Source of the DNA: an uncultured Pirellulaceae bacterium
Lineage (GTDB): Bacteria > Planctomycetota > Planctomycetia > Pirellulales > Pirellulaceae
Length of the DNA stretch: 64,000 nt
NCBI GenBank assembly: GCA_937929805.1
Contig: CALFUT010000031.1
Coordinates: 1-64,000 of the forward strand
Reading direction: 5' to 3'
The position numbers were made by a program, and so were the translations under genes. Positions 8,437-17,291 of the stretch are shown here, piece after piece (position 1 is the stretch's first letter; every line of letters starts with the position of its first letter). Under the pieces are notes generated by a model. It saw only the letters and a program-made list of their open reading frames with translations, did not search any database and was not told where the DNA came from.

Positions 8437-9414
8437 ATGAAACAACCTGTACGAGTCACCGTGACCGGAGCCGCCGGCCAGATCAGTTACAGCCTTCTGT
8501 TTCGTATTGCTGCGGGCGATATGCTGGGCCCCGACCAGCCCGTCATCTTGCAGATGCTGGAGATTCCTCAGTCGATGGAGCGTCTGAAAGGCGTTGTGAT
8601 GGAACTGGAAGACTGCGCGTTTCCTCTGTTGGCCGGCACCGTTGCGACGGACGATCCAAACGTGGGCTTCAAGGATTCCGACTTCGCCTTGCTGGTGGGT
8701 GCGATGCCTCGTGGAAAGGGAATGGAGCGAAAGGACTTGCTGCAGGCGAACTCAAAAATCTTCTCCGTTCAAGGAAAAGCGATCGATGCCGTCGCGAAAA
8801 AGGACATCAAAGTTCTGGTCGTCGGAAACCCTGCGAACACCAACGCTTTGATCGCCGCTGCGAATGCTCCCAGCATCAAGGCGGGGAACATCACCGCGAT
8901 GACTCGTTTGGATCACAACCGTGCATTGAGCCAGTTGGCGGGGAAGACAGGGATCGCCACAACCGAAATCAAAAAGATGACCATCTGGGGAAATCACTCG
9001 GCCACGCAGTACCCTGACATCAGCGATTGTTTGATCGACGGAAAGCCCGCCGCGGAGTGTGTGGACGAAAGTTGGTATCGCGAAACGTTTATTCCCGTCG
9101 TTCAAAAACGAGGTGCCGCGATCATTGAGGCTCGTGGCGCGTCGAGTGCCGCTTCGGCCGCCAGTGCCGCAATCGATCACATTCGGACTTGGGTTTCTGG
9201 CACGGCGAATGGAGATTGGGTCAGCATGGCGATCCCAAGCGACGGTAGCTACGGCATTGATGAAGGTTTGATTTACTCGTTCCCCGTGACGTGTAGTGGC
9301 GGTGAGTATTCGATCGTTCAAGGCTTGGAGATTGATGATTTCAGCCGGGAAAAGATGGATGCCACGCTGGCCGAGCTGAAAGAAGAGCGTGACGAAGTGA
9401 GTGACTTGCTTTAG
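8437..9414 (+). CDS. mdh: malate dehydrogenase
   Basis: NAD-dependent oxidation of malate to oxaloacetate in the TCA cycle. The N-terminal Rossmann motif is [19 protein letters not shown], characteristic of the bacterial/cytosolic MDH group. Catalytic features are seen in [14 protein letters not shown] (substrate Arg, catalytic-relay Asp region) and in the catalytic-His segment [12 protein letters not shown]; a [15 protein letters not shown] helix follows. Length 325 residues, normal. The gene is monocistronic: about 250 bases precede it and a gene-free stretch follows. Confidence 0.95.
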   Translation: MKQPVRVTVTGAAGQISYSLLFRIAAGDMLGPDQPVILQMLEIPQSMERLKGVVMELEDCAFPLLAGTVATDDPNVGFKDSDFALLVGAMPRGKGMERKDLLQANSKIFSVQGKAIDAVAKKDIKVLVVGNPANTNALIAAANAPSIKAGNITAMTRLDHNRALSQLAGKTGIATTEIKKMTIWGNHSATQYPDISDCLIDGKPAAECVDESWYRETFIPVVQKRGAAIIEARGASSAASAASAAIDHIRTWVSGTANGDWVSMAIPSDGSYGIDEGLIYSFPVTCSGGEYSIVQGLEIDDFSREKMDATLAELKEERDEVSDLL

Positions 9415-9792
9415 TGCGAGTCGATGCAAGGGGCCAGCGGCTTTGCCACCACAAGTGCGGAGCGCTTAGCAACGGAGCCTCCGGTCTGGAGGCTGACACG
9501 CCTGCTTTAGCCAGTTTTTGTCCTGCTAGCGAGGTGGCGAAAACAACGCCGCTCAAATTTGCGCGTTGGATTGGGCGAGCAACTCGCGAATCTAGCCGTA
9601 GTTCGTGATGGCTCAAACCGTGATTACTGACGGCTGAGATTGACGAAGCGCCGGGTGTGAATTAAAAACGGATTTTGACGGCTGCGGTAACGACGACGTC
9701 TTCGGGAATCGGCTTCTCTTGATTTCTTGTTGCGGCTGTTGAGAAGATCGTAAGCGACAACTGAAACTTCTGCGAAACGGATTGAGGCAGGC
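9415..9792. other. gene-free stretch after mdh
   Basis: No coding region is supported. The first 110 bases are GC-rich with short mirrored words (GGAGCCTCCGGTCTGGAGGC), a possible hairpin downstream of mdh. The rest shows no recognisable element. Confidence 0.45.
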
Positions 9793-10563
9793 ATGAACAG
9801 GATTAAAATCAGCCCTTTGGCGGCGGTTGAACCTCGGTCATCAAACCCCAAGGACCTGAAAGATTCTGACTCGCAGAACGTTTCTCCCGCCCCTCAGCCG
9901 GTCGATTGTTTCGAAAGTCTTGCGTTTGGGGCGGTCGACGATCTTTCGTTGTTTCTGCCGATGCATTACGAGAAAAAATACGGGTACCCACTGGTCGTCT
10001 GGTTACATGGCAACGATCAATCGGCAGAACAGATTCAACAAATCATGCCCTCGGTCAGCATGCGGAACTTTGTCGCGGTGGCTCCATCCGCGCCGGCGAT
10101 CGATCGTGAGCACAATCAACTTTGGCTGCAGGATCCGATGATCGTCGGCGAGGCTCACGAGTCCGTTGTGCAAGCAATTGACTACGCAGTCACTCGGTTC
10201 AACATTAACCCAGATCGTATTTTTCTGGCCGGAGCGGAGCAGGGCGGAACGATGGCGTTCCGTCTGGCCTTCCAACGCCCGGATCTTTTTGCGGGTGTTA
10301 TTTCGCTCAACGGACCTCTGCCGACCGAGCGATCGGTGCTGGGCGATTGGGCCCGATGTCGCAACATGCCCGTCCTGTGGGCCCATTGCCGGGACTCCGA
10401 GGATTTCGATCAGGACACGTTGTGCCAGCAATTGAAGTTGCTTCACGTGGCAGGTTTTTCGGTCACGCTACGACAGTATCCGGGCTTCAAAATGATGTCC
10501 GACAAGATGCTTTCGGATTGCAATTCTTGGATCATGGAACACGTTAGCTCGGTGATTTCCTGA
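9793..10563 (+). CDS. alpha/beta hydrolase-fold protein, probably catalytically inactive
   Basis: The fold of a phospholipase/carboxylesterase is recognisable: YPLVVWLHGNDQSAEQ (oxyanion-loop strand), FNINPDRIFLAGAEQGGTMAFRLAF (nucleophile elbow) and VISLNGPLPTE. In active relatives the elbow reads GxSxGG; here it is GAEQGG, with Glu in place of the nucleophilic Ser. The usual late His segment also lacks a His (QYPGFKMMSDKM). It is probably a pseudoenzyme or uses different chemistry. ATG start; 256 residues. It is upstream of a HATPase-domain gene and the flagellar block, so a link to motility is possible but unproven. Confidence 0.75.
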   Translation: MNRIKISPLAAVEPRSSNPKDLKDSDSQNVSPAPQPVDCFESLAFGAVDDLSLFLPMHYEKKYGYPLVVWLHGNDQSAEQIQQIMPSVSMRNFVAVAPSAPAIDREHNQLWLQDPMIVGEAHESVVQAIDYAVTRFNINPDRIFLAGAEQGGTMAFRLAFQRPDLFAGVISLNGPLPTERSVLGDWARCRNMPVLWAHCRDSEDFDQDTLCQQLKLLHVAGFSVTLRQYPGFKMMSDKMLSDCNSWIMEHVSSVIS

Positions 10564-10689
10564 ATCAAGATCCCGATTTTCGTCCATTGACATCGATTGC
10601 CGGTTTCCTCTAAAAGCGGTCTTCCTGATTGCGGTTTTTTGTTTGCAATCAGTCAACGCTATCAGAAACCACTTACGGGCGAACCTTCC

Positions 10690-11238
10690 ATGCGTCTGAA
10701 CGATGCCTCTTCTCAATCTGCTCGCACAACGCGACAGACTTCCGATCGTGACCGAATCTCGATCAGTCGACTGATCAATGAAATTGTTCTCTCACTGAGC
10801 GATCATTTTACCAGCAGTCGAATCACGGTCGAGCTAGACGTTCAGTCGTTAGAAGTTCACGCCAACGGCCCCTTGATTCAAGACGCGCTCAAAGGACTGA
10901 TGCAGAACGCACTCCAGTCGATGCAGCGCGGCGGCGAACTGTCGGTCACGCTGATCGATTGTCCGCATCAATGGGAATTGGAAGTTGCCGACACGTCGAC
11001 CAATCGCCTCGTTGAGGCATCGATCTTAAAAGATCAACCCAGTCCAGCAATTCATCCTAGTGAACAGCCCGAAACGATTAGCATGGCGCGGGATGCAACC
11101 GGCTCAGATTGCGAATCGCTAAGCGTTGTTTATGCGGCGGCGGAGGCTCACGGCGGTCATGTCCAGACTTGGAACTGCCCCAGCGGAGGCACTGCTAACG
11201 TCCTGATCATTCCCAAGCTTCATCGCAACGCGGCCTAG
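10690..11238 (+). CDS. HATPase-domain (GHKL) protein without a kinase core
   Basis: Residues about 20-175 resemble the ATP-binding domain of histidine kinases: a segment LINEIVLSLSDHF, then the N-box-like LKGLMQNALQSMQRGGELSVTL, a degenerate Asp box (WELEVADTST) and a C-terminal AAAEAHGGHVQTWNCPSGGT resembling the G2/F region. There is no phospho-acceptor dimerisation domain and no membrane segment. The classical DxGxG is degraded to DTSTN, so ATP binding is uncertain. The ATG at 10690 follows an open but unrelated stretch. The gene directly precedes fliF and is probably co-transcribed with it, suggesting a role near flagellar control. Confidence 0.65.
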   Translation: MRLNDASSQSARTTRQTSDRDRISISRLINEIVLSLSDHFTSSRITVELDVQSLEVHANGPLIQDALKGLMQNALQSMQRGGELSVTLIDCPHQWELEVADTSTNRLVEASILKDQPSPAIHPSEQPETISMARDATGSDCESLSVVYAAAEAHGGHVQTWNCPSGGTANVLIIPKLHRNAA

Positions 11239-11306
11239 TGCAATCTTTCGGGCGTCTGCAATCGGCTCCTGTTCGACGACGTCCAACCAACACCGGAGAA
11301 CCCCCA

Positions 11307-12872
11307 ATGGATTGGCAACAACGGTCATCTCAATGGCTTCAACGTCCGCAAACCATCGGGCTGGTCGTGGTTGCGGTCGCGATCGTCGGTTTGATTTCGT
11401 TTCAAACCAATTTGCTTGCGCCGGCCAAGCCACAGATGTGTGAGCTGATCTCCAAATGCCATTTGCGGCATAGTGACCTGCAACGAATTCAAGTTGCCTT
11501 AGGGGAATCGGGGCTGAACGATTTTCAAATCGATGGGCAGAAATTATTGGTGCCACGCAGTCAACATTCGCTGTATCTGCAAGCCGTTTCTGAACGCAAC
11601 GCGCTGCCGATGGATTTGCGAGAAACTTCTTCTGATTCAATTTCGAACCCGCTGCTGTCGCGTTCTCAGCAGCAGGCATTGAAGTGGCAGCAGAAGAAGC
11701 GGCAACTCAAGGAGATGATTTTGCGATTGCCTTTCGTGCAACAAGCATGGCTTGAGATCGATGTGGCTCCTTCGTCATCGCCATTTCAGCCGGATCGTCA
11801 ATCGGCCGTGATTTCGATCCGGCCTGAAGGGGATCGACCGTTGGACGGTCAGCATGTTGATACAATTCGTCGGATGATCGGCGGTGCCGTGGCGGGATTG
11901 CAGGCCAGTCAGATTGAGGTCATCGATTTAGGAGAAGGTTTCGCGTACGACCGTGCGAATGAATCTGCTGGTGATTTCGACCGGCATTCGATGCAGCAGT
12001 TGCGAACCAAAGAACAGCAGTTGGAAGATCAGATTGCGATCGCGTTAAGCCGTTTTGATGGCGTGGACGTCGACGTGCGATTGAGCCCATGTCCGAAAGT
12101 GGCGACTCGTAGGGCTCAGTTGGTTGCCGAATCGGTGACGGCAGAGACTCCTGCCCAGTTGAATTCGATTCAGCCCGCGAAGCGTCTAACGGTAGGCTCA
12201 AATGGCGTTGCATCGATCTACGATGAACCATCAACGCCAATTAGTCAGCAGAATGATTCGGCCGTGTCAGCAAGATCGGTCAGCCATGTGAAACAAGCGT
12301 CAGCCGTTGGAGGCATACAACGGGACACGCGTGAAAATTCTTCCGCCTGTCGAGTCGCCGTGCAAATCGATGTTCCCGAATCCGCGTTGGCTAACGTGGC
12401 GATGTCGTTGACGTTGCAGCGACCGGCCTTGCACTCAGGTGGTCAGAAAGTCGATCCGGTCGAGCAGAAATTTAGAACCATTCGGCCTCAAATTCAACGC
12501 GAAGTCGCCTCGATGTTGCCGGCAGATTGGTTGAAGGCGTCGGGGGCTGCACCGATTGAAGTGACGCTTCATCGATCGACTGCGCCATCGGTTGCTAATC
12601 CCAGCCAACAGATTTCTCAGCTTGTTGAAAAATACTGGCCCACCGTGGCCGCGTTGGGATTGGGACTGGTGTTGTTGACGCTGGTCGTTCGCAAACCGAA
12701 TTTTAGTGAACGTGCTGGCACAAGCGAAGGCAGAGTTCTTTCGATGGCCGGTCATCAGGATGCGGAAACGGACGCGGGCAAGAACGCCAAGGAACGCATC
12801 AACCGAATGTTTCGAGACGATCCTGATAAGGCAGCGGCGACCATCGAAAGCTGGATCAAGAAAGCCAGCTAA
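11307..12872 (+). CDS. fliF: flagellar MS-ring protein FliF
   Basis: FliF forms the membrane/supramembrane ring that houses the export gate and binds the FliG rotor protein. Seen here: an N-terminal transmembrane helix at about residues 16-35 (TIGLVVVAVAIVGLISF); YscJ/FliF ring-building domains with LQRIQVALGESGLNDFQI and VQQAWLEIDVAPS; a poorly conserved middle part; a second transmembrane helix near residue 441 (TVAALGLGLVLLTLVV); and a C-terminal FliG-binding tail (RDDPDKAAATIESWIKK). The ATG at 11307 has a GGAG motif upstream; the frame is open 69 bases further. About 521 residues, near normal. No fliG follows, unlike many flagellar operons. Confidence 0.88.
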   Translation: MDWQQRSSQWLQRPQTIGLVVVAVAIVGLISFQTNLLAPAKPQMCELISKCHLRHSDLQRIQVALGESGLNDFQIDGQKLLVPRSQHSLYLQAVSERNALPMDLRETSSDSISNPLLSRSQQQALKWQQKKRQLKEMILRLPFVQQAWLEIDVAPSSSPFQPDRQSAVISIRPEGDRPLDGQHVDTIRRMIGGAVAGLQASQIEVIDLGEGFAYDRANESAGDFDRHSMQQLRTKEQQLEDQIAIALSRFDGVDVDVRLSPCPKVATRRAQLVAESVTAETPAQLNSIQPAKRLTVGSNGVASIYDEPSTPISQQNDSAVSARSVSHVKQASAVGGIQRDTRENSSACRVAVQIDVPESALANVAMSLTLQRPALHSGGQKVDPVEQKFRTIRPQIQREVASMLPADWLKASGAAPIEVTLHRSTAPSVANPSQQISQLVEKYWPTVAALGLGLVLLTLVVRKPNFSERAGTSEGRVLSMAGHQDAETDAGKNAKERINRMFRDDPDKAAATIESWIKKAS

Positions 12873-13100
12873 AAGTCGGTTCGCAGTCCCGCTGCGATGA
12901 ATTCCTGTCCGTCCTCAGACCGCTAGCGTTCCTACTACGCGGAAGCCGGTGCCGATTGATCTTGCCGCTGTTTCCCATTTGAGCGACAACAGTGGGTGGT
13001 GTGCGGCGTTTTAAAAATTCGGCTTCAGGAAGAAGTCCGACTTTTCAGCCGCAGCGACTCTGCTTTTCCATCATCATTATCGTCACGGACGACGCCAAAG

Positions 13101-14099
13101 ATGAATTCATGTCATACAAAATCAAACTTCACGTCGACTTGCTTCTTAGCAACAGTTGTCGTTGTATCAATTTGTTGTAGTGAAGGAAGGGCTTTTGCCC
13201 AAGGCGATTTCGGTGGTCTTCGCGTGCCGAACGTTTTCGCTCAAGGTTCTCAGGCCGCAACTCCAGTTCCTCAGCCGAGTCAATTTCAGCAGGCGATCAA
13301 TCAAGCCGCTGATAACTTGGCGAACCAAGCCAATGACGCAATCGAGCGATTAGAGCCCCCGCCTGTTTTATCGCGACCCAATTCATCGCAGCTCGGATCG
13401 ACTTGGCCCGATAAACCGGTGAAGTTCGATGACTTCGTTAGACAGACGAATCTCGAGCAATCGGATGCTTCCAAAAACGTGAACGGTTTGATCGGCAGTA
13501 CAGTCGACTCGGCCGGTCAGTTGTTGGGGTCATGGAAAGACAAAATTGGACAGAAAACGAATCAACTATTGGGTGACGGTTCTGCGATCACAGAGTCGGC
13601 CGGTTCCGTCGGCCAAGACTGGTTTAACACGATCAAACAGAAAGCAAACTCACCCGACATTCGTCGTATGTTGGGAAGCTTGGCATTGGTTGTCGGCGGC
13701 TATCTCGCGTTGGTCGTGGTCTTGCGAAAGTTTAATGGCGGCGGTCAGAAAGGTATTCCGGCCGAAGTGGTCAGCGTGCTGGGGAATTTGCCGTACGGAC
13801 ACAAGCAGAACCTCCGGTTAGTTCGGCTTGGCAGCAAACTTGTATTGTTGCTTAACGGGCCCGAGGGAACTCATCCTATCGGCGAAATCACTGATCCGGG
13901 CGAAGTTGACTATCTGGCCGCTTTGTGCCAAGGAAAACGAGCCGCTCGACCTTCGGTTCCATCGACAAATTTTCGACAAGCAGAGCAAACCATTCAAACG
14001 GATTCGGGCGTGCGTGGAATCACCGACGAACGACTCGCGCAGGTGATCAACCGTCTTGAGCAGGCGACCCGCGGCGGCACCGCCAACTACGAGGCATAA
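13101..14099 (+). CDS. fliO: flagellar export accessory protein FliO
   Basis: FliO assists assembly of the FliP-FliR export gate. The protein begins with a signal-like segment (FLATVVVVSICCSEGRAFAQ), has a long Gln/Asn/Ser-rich extracytoplasmic region, one transmembrane helix at about residues 190-208 (GSLALVVGGYLALVVVL), and a cytoplasmic FliO-type beta domain (VSVLGNLPYGHKQNLRLVRL, then SKLVLLLNGPEGTHPIGEI). The extracytoplasmic part is unusually long for FliO. ATG at 13101. It lies 228 bases after fliF and ends 11 bases before the fliP ATG, so translation is probably coupled. Confidence 0.85.
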   Translation: MNSCHTKSNFTSTCFLATVVVVSICCSEGRAFAQGDFGGLRVPNVFAQGSQAATPVPQPSQFQQAINQAADNLANQANDAIERLEPPPVLSRPNSSQLGSTWPDKPVKFDDFVRQTNLEQSDASKNVNGLIGSTVDSAGQLLGSWKDKIGQKTNQLLGDGSAITESAGSVGQDWFNTIKQKANSPDIRRMLGSLALVVGGYLALVVVLRKFNGGGQKGIPAEVVSVLGNLPYGHKQNLRLVRLGSKLVLLLNGPEGTHPIGEITDPGEVDYLAALCQGKRAARPSVPSTNFRQAEQTIQTDSGVRGITDERLAQVINRLEQATRGGTANYEA

Positions 14100-14110
14100 G
14101 GCAACTTTTG

Positions 14111-15439
14111 ATGCGTAATATCGCCACAACATTTCCTAGCGGTTGCAAGATTTGCTCGTGCCTTGCGTTGGCATTTGTGTTGCTCGTAGTCTTCGGTGCA
14201 TCGACGCCGGATAGCGCCGCTCAAATGTTGCGGCCCAACAGGCTGCAAGCGGATCGAAGTGGCTGGGGAAACCCTGCTTCGGTGGATGCTCAAATCAACG
14301 ATTGGCCGTATTCCAAATCGGGATCCCAATCAGAGCCGAGTCGATCGATTCCAGTGGATCGGTTTCCTAACCAAAGCACAAGGAACGAAATTGGGCTGGC
14401 CAGCTATCAGCAGGAAGCTCACCAAGAGGATCAGCAAGAGTTTGATTCTGAATTGCCTGTGGATGCTCCTGTCCGAACAGCAGCCGTAACGCCGCCTCCA
14501 CGAGACGCAATCACCAACCCATTTTCGAATCGTGTTGAGCAACGCGTTGATCAGACTTGGCCCGCGGCATTGCCACAAGATTTGGAACAATCAGCTGACG
14601 TTGATCCCGCTCCATCAACCGTCGTCCATTCCGGTTTCTTTTCCATTGCGAGTGAAGGCAAGTCCGGGCCCGTTGCATCGCCGGAGCCGTTACCGACTTC
14701 TTCCGAGGCCCCGTCTTTTGATTTTTCCACGCTGAACCAAGTGTTTTCGGGAGAAGATTCAGCATTGCCTCGCACCGGTTTGGGATCTTCTATCCAAGCC
14801 ATGCTGCTGTTGGCGACCTTGAGCCTAGCTCCGGCCATTGTGCTGATGACCACCTCCTACGTGCGAGTCGTCGTGGTGCTTTCGTTGTTGCGACAAGCGT
14901 TTGGGTCTCAACAGTTGCCGCCGACTCAAGTGATCACTGCGTTGTCCCTATTTCTGACAATGCTGGTGATGGCTCCGGTATGGAACGAGGTGAAAACCGA
15001 GGCAATTGATCCATACGCGTCTGAGGGAAGTGAATTATCTTGGCAAGAGGCTTGGGACGCAGGCGTGAAGCCGGTCCGTAGCTTCATGCAAAAACAAATT
15101 CAGTTGGCGGGCAACGAGCAATCGATTGCCACGTTTTACAATTACCTGCCTGAAACGTCTCAGCAGCCGCCCAGCAGTTTCGATGATGTTCCCTTGAACG
15201 TGTTGTTACCCGCGTTCATGGTCAGCGAACTAAAGGTTGCGTTCCTGTTGGGCTTTCAAGTGTTTTTGCCGTTCCTAGTTTTGGATCTAGTCGTTTCATC
15301 GGTGACCGTTTCAATGGGCATGTTGATGCTGCCTCCGAACATGGTCAGTTTTCCCCTGAAGTTGATTTTGTTTGTGATGGTTGATGGTTGGAATTTGGTC
15401 ATCGGCATGTTGCTGCAAAGTTTCGGCCCGTTTGTGTAG
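14111..15439 (+). CDS. fliP: flagellar export gate protein FliP with long N-terminal extension
   Basis: FliP is the main subunit of the inner-membrane gate for flagellar protein export. The canonical core occupies roughly residues 226-442: LLLATLSLAPAIVLMTTSYV, VVVVLSLLRQAFG, ALSLFLTMLVMAPVW, LPAFMVSELKVAFLLGFQ, and the C-terminal PFLVLDLVVSSVTVSMGMLM and VDGWNLVIGMLLQSF. Before it is a signal-peptide-like segment (LALAFVLLVVFGASTP) and about 190 residues of low-complexity Ser/Pro/Gln/Asp sequence, so the protein is 442 residues rather than the usual near 250. Start at the ATG at 14111, preceded by a TTG in frame. Confidence 0.92.
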   Translation: MRNIATTFPSGCKICSCLALAFVLLVVFGASTPDSAAQMLRPNRLQADRSGWGNPASVDAQINDWPYSKSGSQSEPSRSIPVDRFPNQSTRNEIGLASYQQEAHQEDQQEFDSELPVDAPVRTAAVTPPPRDAITNPFSNRVEQRVDQTWPAALPQDLEQSADVDPAPSTVVHSGFFSIASEGKSGPVASPEPLPTSSEAPSFDFSTLNQVFSGEDSALPRTGLGSSIQAMLLLATLSLAPAIVLMTTSYVRVVVVLSLLRQAFGSQQLPPTQVITALSLFLTMLVMAPVWNEVKTEAIDPYASEGSELSWQEAWDAGVKPVRSFMQKQIQLAGNEQSIATFYNYLPETSQQPPSSFDDVPLNVLLPAFMVSELKVAFLLGFQVFLPFLVLDLVVSSVTVSMGMLMLPPNMVSFPLKLILFVMVDGWNLVIGMLLQSFGPFV

Positions 15440-15946
15440 GAGTAGGAAATTAGTTGTACAGCGTTGGTTTTTAGCTTCACCGTTGTTTCGAATGGGGCAG
15501 TGTCACCGGGAGGGGGAGGCTCCGTCCGACCCATGCGGAGAAATAAGCTTAACCATTCACGCGGGGCGGGCGGAGCCTTCCCCTCCCAAGCATCGGTTTC
15601 CCTTGGGGAAAGCAACGCTGTCCAACTAGAGATTATTCAATGGTGATAGCCGCGGAGGGCGGCAGTTGTGGTTAGCCTCGGAGAGGCCGTGATTTTTTGT
15701 GACAGGGGTTTCACTAAGTTGTTCGCGCCGTTTGTAGTAGCGGCTTCAGTCGCTTGAAAATGACAGCCGAAAGCCTAAAGGCTTTACGACGAACCTTGCT
15801 CTCAAAAAAATCATAGCCCCGGAGGGCGGCAGGATGTAGCCCACGGCGTAAGCCGTGGGAAAAGATTCAACAATTACGCAGCCCCGGAGGGGCGACAGAG
15901 TCGATTCCACCATGACGTGGAATATTTTTAACAAAAAGAGCAAGGC
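15440..15946. repeat. repeat-filled gap between fliP and fliQ
   Basis: About 500 bases without a gene, inside the export-gate gene run. At 15508-15598 lies a copy of the GC-rich dyad family seen at 221-372: a GGAGGGGGAGGCTCCG half, GACCCATGCGGAG spacer and an inverted GGGCGGAGCCTTCCCCTCCC half. Further on are three copies of a second unit around AGCC(C/G)CGGAGGGCGGCAG (15645-15665, 15810-15831, 15879-15899). The last lies about 50 bases before the fliQ start. Confidence 0.75.
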
Positions 15947-16444
15947 ATGGATGCCCAAGAAGCAATTGATCTCGGTCGCGAAGCGATCCGAGCCTGCATG
16001 ATGATCGGCGGCCCGATTTTGGTGATTTCGCTGCTGGTCGGTCTAGCGATCGGAATGATGCAGGCCATGACGCAGGTCCAAGACCAAACCGTTTCGTTCG
16101 TCCCAAAGCTGTTGATCGTGATGGTCGGGATTGCGGTTTGTTTGCCGTGGCTTTCCGATCGAATGCTTGAGTTTTCTCATGATATGCTCAGCAAGCCAAT
16201 GATGATGGCTCATGGGTCGACCCAACAGACGGTCCATCATTCAGCGAACTTCGTTCCTGTCGCGTGGCCAAGCCCGCAGCCGGACGCTTCGATCGCTCCT
16301 TTGAACCCAAGTGAATCTGACCAAGCACCGGTTTGGTTCGATCCGTCCATCGAGCAGCCAGAACGTGAACTCAAAGTGAAATCACCCTTCCAATTGCCGC
16401 ACTACCGTTTCTCCAGAAAACCTACCGACGATCTGGAAGGGTAA
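15947..16444 (+). CDS. fliQ: flagellar export gate protein FliQ with C-terminal tail
   Basis: FliQ contributes the lateral subunits of the FliP-FliQ-FliR gate. The first 88 residues are typical: MDAQEAIDLGREAIRACMM, a first helix (GGPILVISLLVGLAIGMMQA), the conserved TQVQDQTVSFVPK and a second helix (LLIVMVGIAVCLPWL). Family members normally end there; this one continues for about 75 hydrophilic residues rich in Pro/Ser/Gln, of unknown role. Only three bases separate its stop from the fliR ATG, so the two are translated together. Confidence 0.92.
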   Translation: MDAQEAIDLGREAIRACMMIGGPILVISLLVGLAIGMMQAMTQVQDQTVSFVPKLLIVMVGIAVCLPWLSDRMLEFSHDMLSKPMMMAHGSTQQTVHHSANFVPVAWPSPQPDASIAPLNPSESDQAPVWFDPSIEQPERELKVKSPFQLPHYRFSRKPTDDLEG

Positions 16445-16447
16445 TCA

Positions 16448-17266
16448 ATGGAGTCCATCGCGATCCTGTTTCTGCTGGTTCTGATTCGAACCTCCGCGCT
16501 CGTGATGACGGCTCCGTTGATGGGCAGCCGAGCGATCCCGGTGCGATTTCGAGCAGGAATCGCGGTCGTTTTGAGCCTCGTCACGCTTCCGATGGTTCGC
16601 AGCAACACGGCCGCCGAATCATTGGCATCCAATCCGACGGAGTTACTGCACTTGGCGTCCGCCGAGCTGGTGATCGGGTTCGCATTGGGCCTAGGTGTCA
16701 GCCTCATGTTTGCCGCTGCCCAAATGGCGGGCACGCTGTTGGGGCAGATGGCCGGCATTCAGATTTCCGATCAGCTCGACCCGACCACTGGCCAGTCCGG
16801 CACGCCCGTCAGCCAGTTCTTCTCGATTCTTTCGCTGGCGACCTTCGCCCTGATGGGCGGACCCGAACTGGTTCTGTCCAGCTTGTTGAACACGTTCGTT
16901 CAACTACCGATCGGTGTGCAGGTTCTAGCAAGTTCTCAAGATGCCGGCGGAATCACGTTGGCTCGAACAGAGATGGCGGACCTGCTGGTCGAAATCTTGC
17001 GCCAAAGTTTTTTGTTGACTCTACGAGCCGTTGGGCCCGCTGTAGTGGCCATGATGATTTCAACGGTGACCATCAGCATGATCGGTCGCTCGTGTCCGCA
17101 AATGAATCTTTCCGGAATCGGATTCGGTTCGAACGTGGTCATCATGCTGCTGGCGGTGTTTCTGTTCAGCGGCGGGTGCGTGTGGTTGTTCGTTGACGAT
17201 CTGACGGGCGTGGTCGAGCACATTCAGTCGACCTTGGTTGCTAACCCGGCAGCCTCGATCCGTTGA
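16448..17266 (+). CDS. fliR: flagellar export gate protein FliR
   Basis: FliR caps the FliP helical assembly of the export gate. The N-terminus (ILFLLVLIRTSALVMTAPLM), the PVRFRAGIAVVLSLV segment, ELVIGFALGLGVSLMFAAAQ, and GQMAGIQISDQLDPTTGQ with VSQFFSILSLATFALMGG follow the family order. C-terminal helices (LRAVGPAVVAMMISTVTISM and VVIMLLAVFLFSGG) complete a 272-residue protein of normal size. It lies three bases after fliQ and is followed closely by flhB. Confidence 0.92.
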   Translation: MESIAILFLLVLIRTSALVMTAPLMGSRAIPVRFRAGIAVVLSLVTLPMVRSNTAAESLASNPTELLHLASAELVIGFALGLGVSLMFAAAQMAGTLLGQMAGIQISDQLDPTTGQSGTPVSQFFSILSLATFALMGGPELVLSSLLNTFVQLPIGVQVLASSQDAGGITLARTEMADLLVEILRQSFLLTLRAVGPAVVAMMISTVTISMIGRSCPQMNLSGIGFGSNVVIMLLAVFLFSGGCVWLFVDDLTGVVEHIQSTLVANPAASIR

Positions 17267-17291
17267 TCGACAATTTGGGAGTCAGAATTTC

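Noticed and set aside
9624-9851. Basic 75-residue minus-strand frame after mdh
   Set aside because: Arg-rich composition results from GC skew; overlaps the hydrolase start and lacks a ribosome-binding site.
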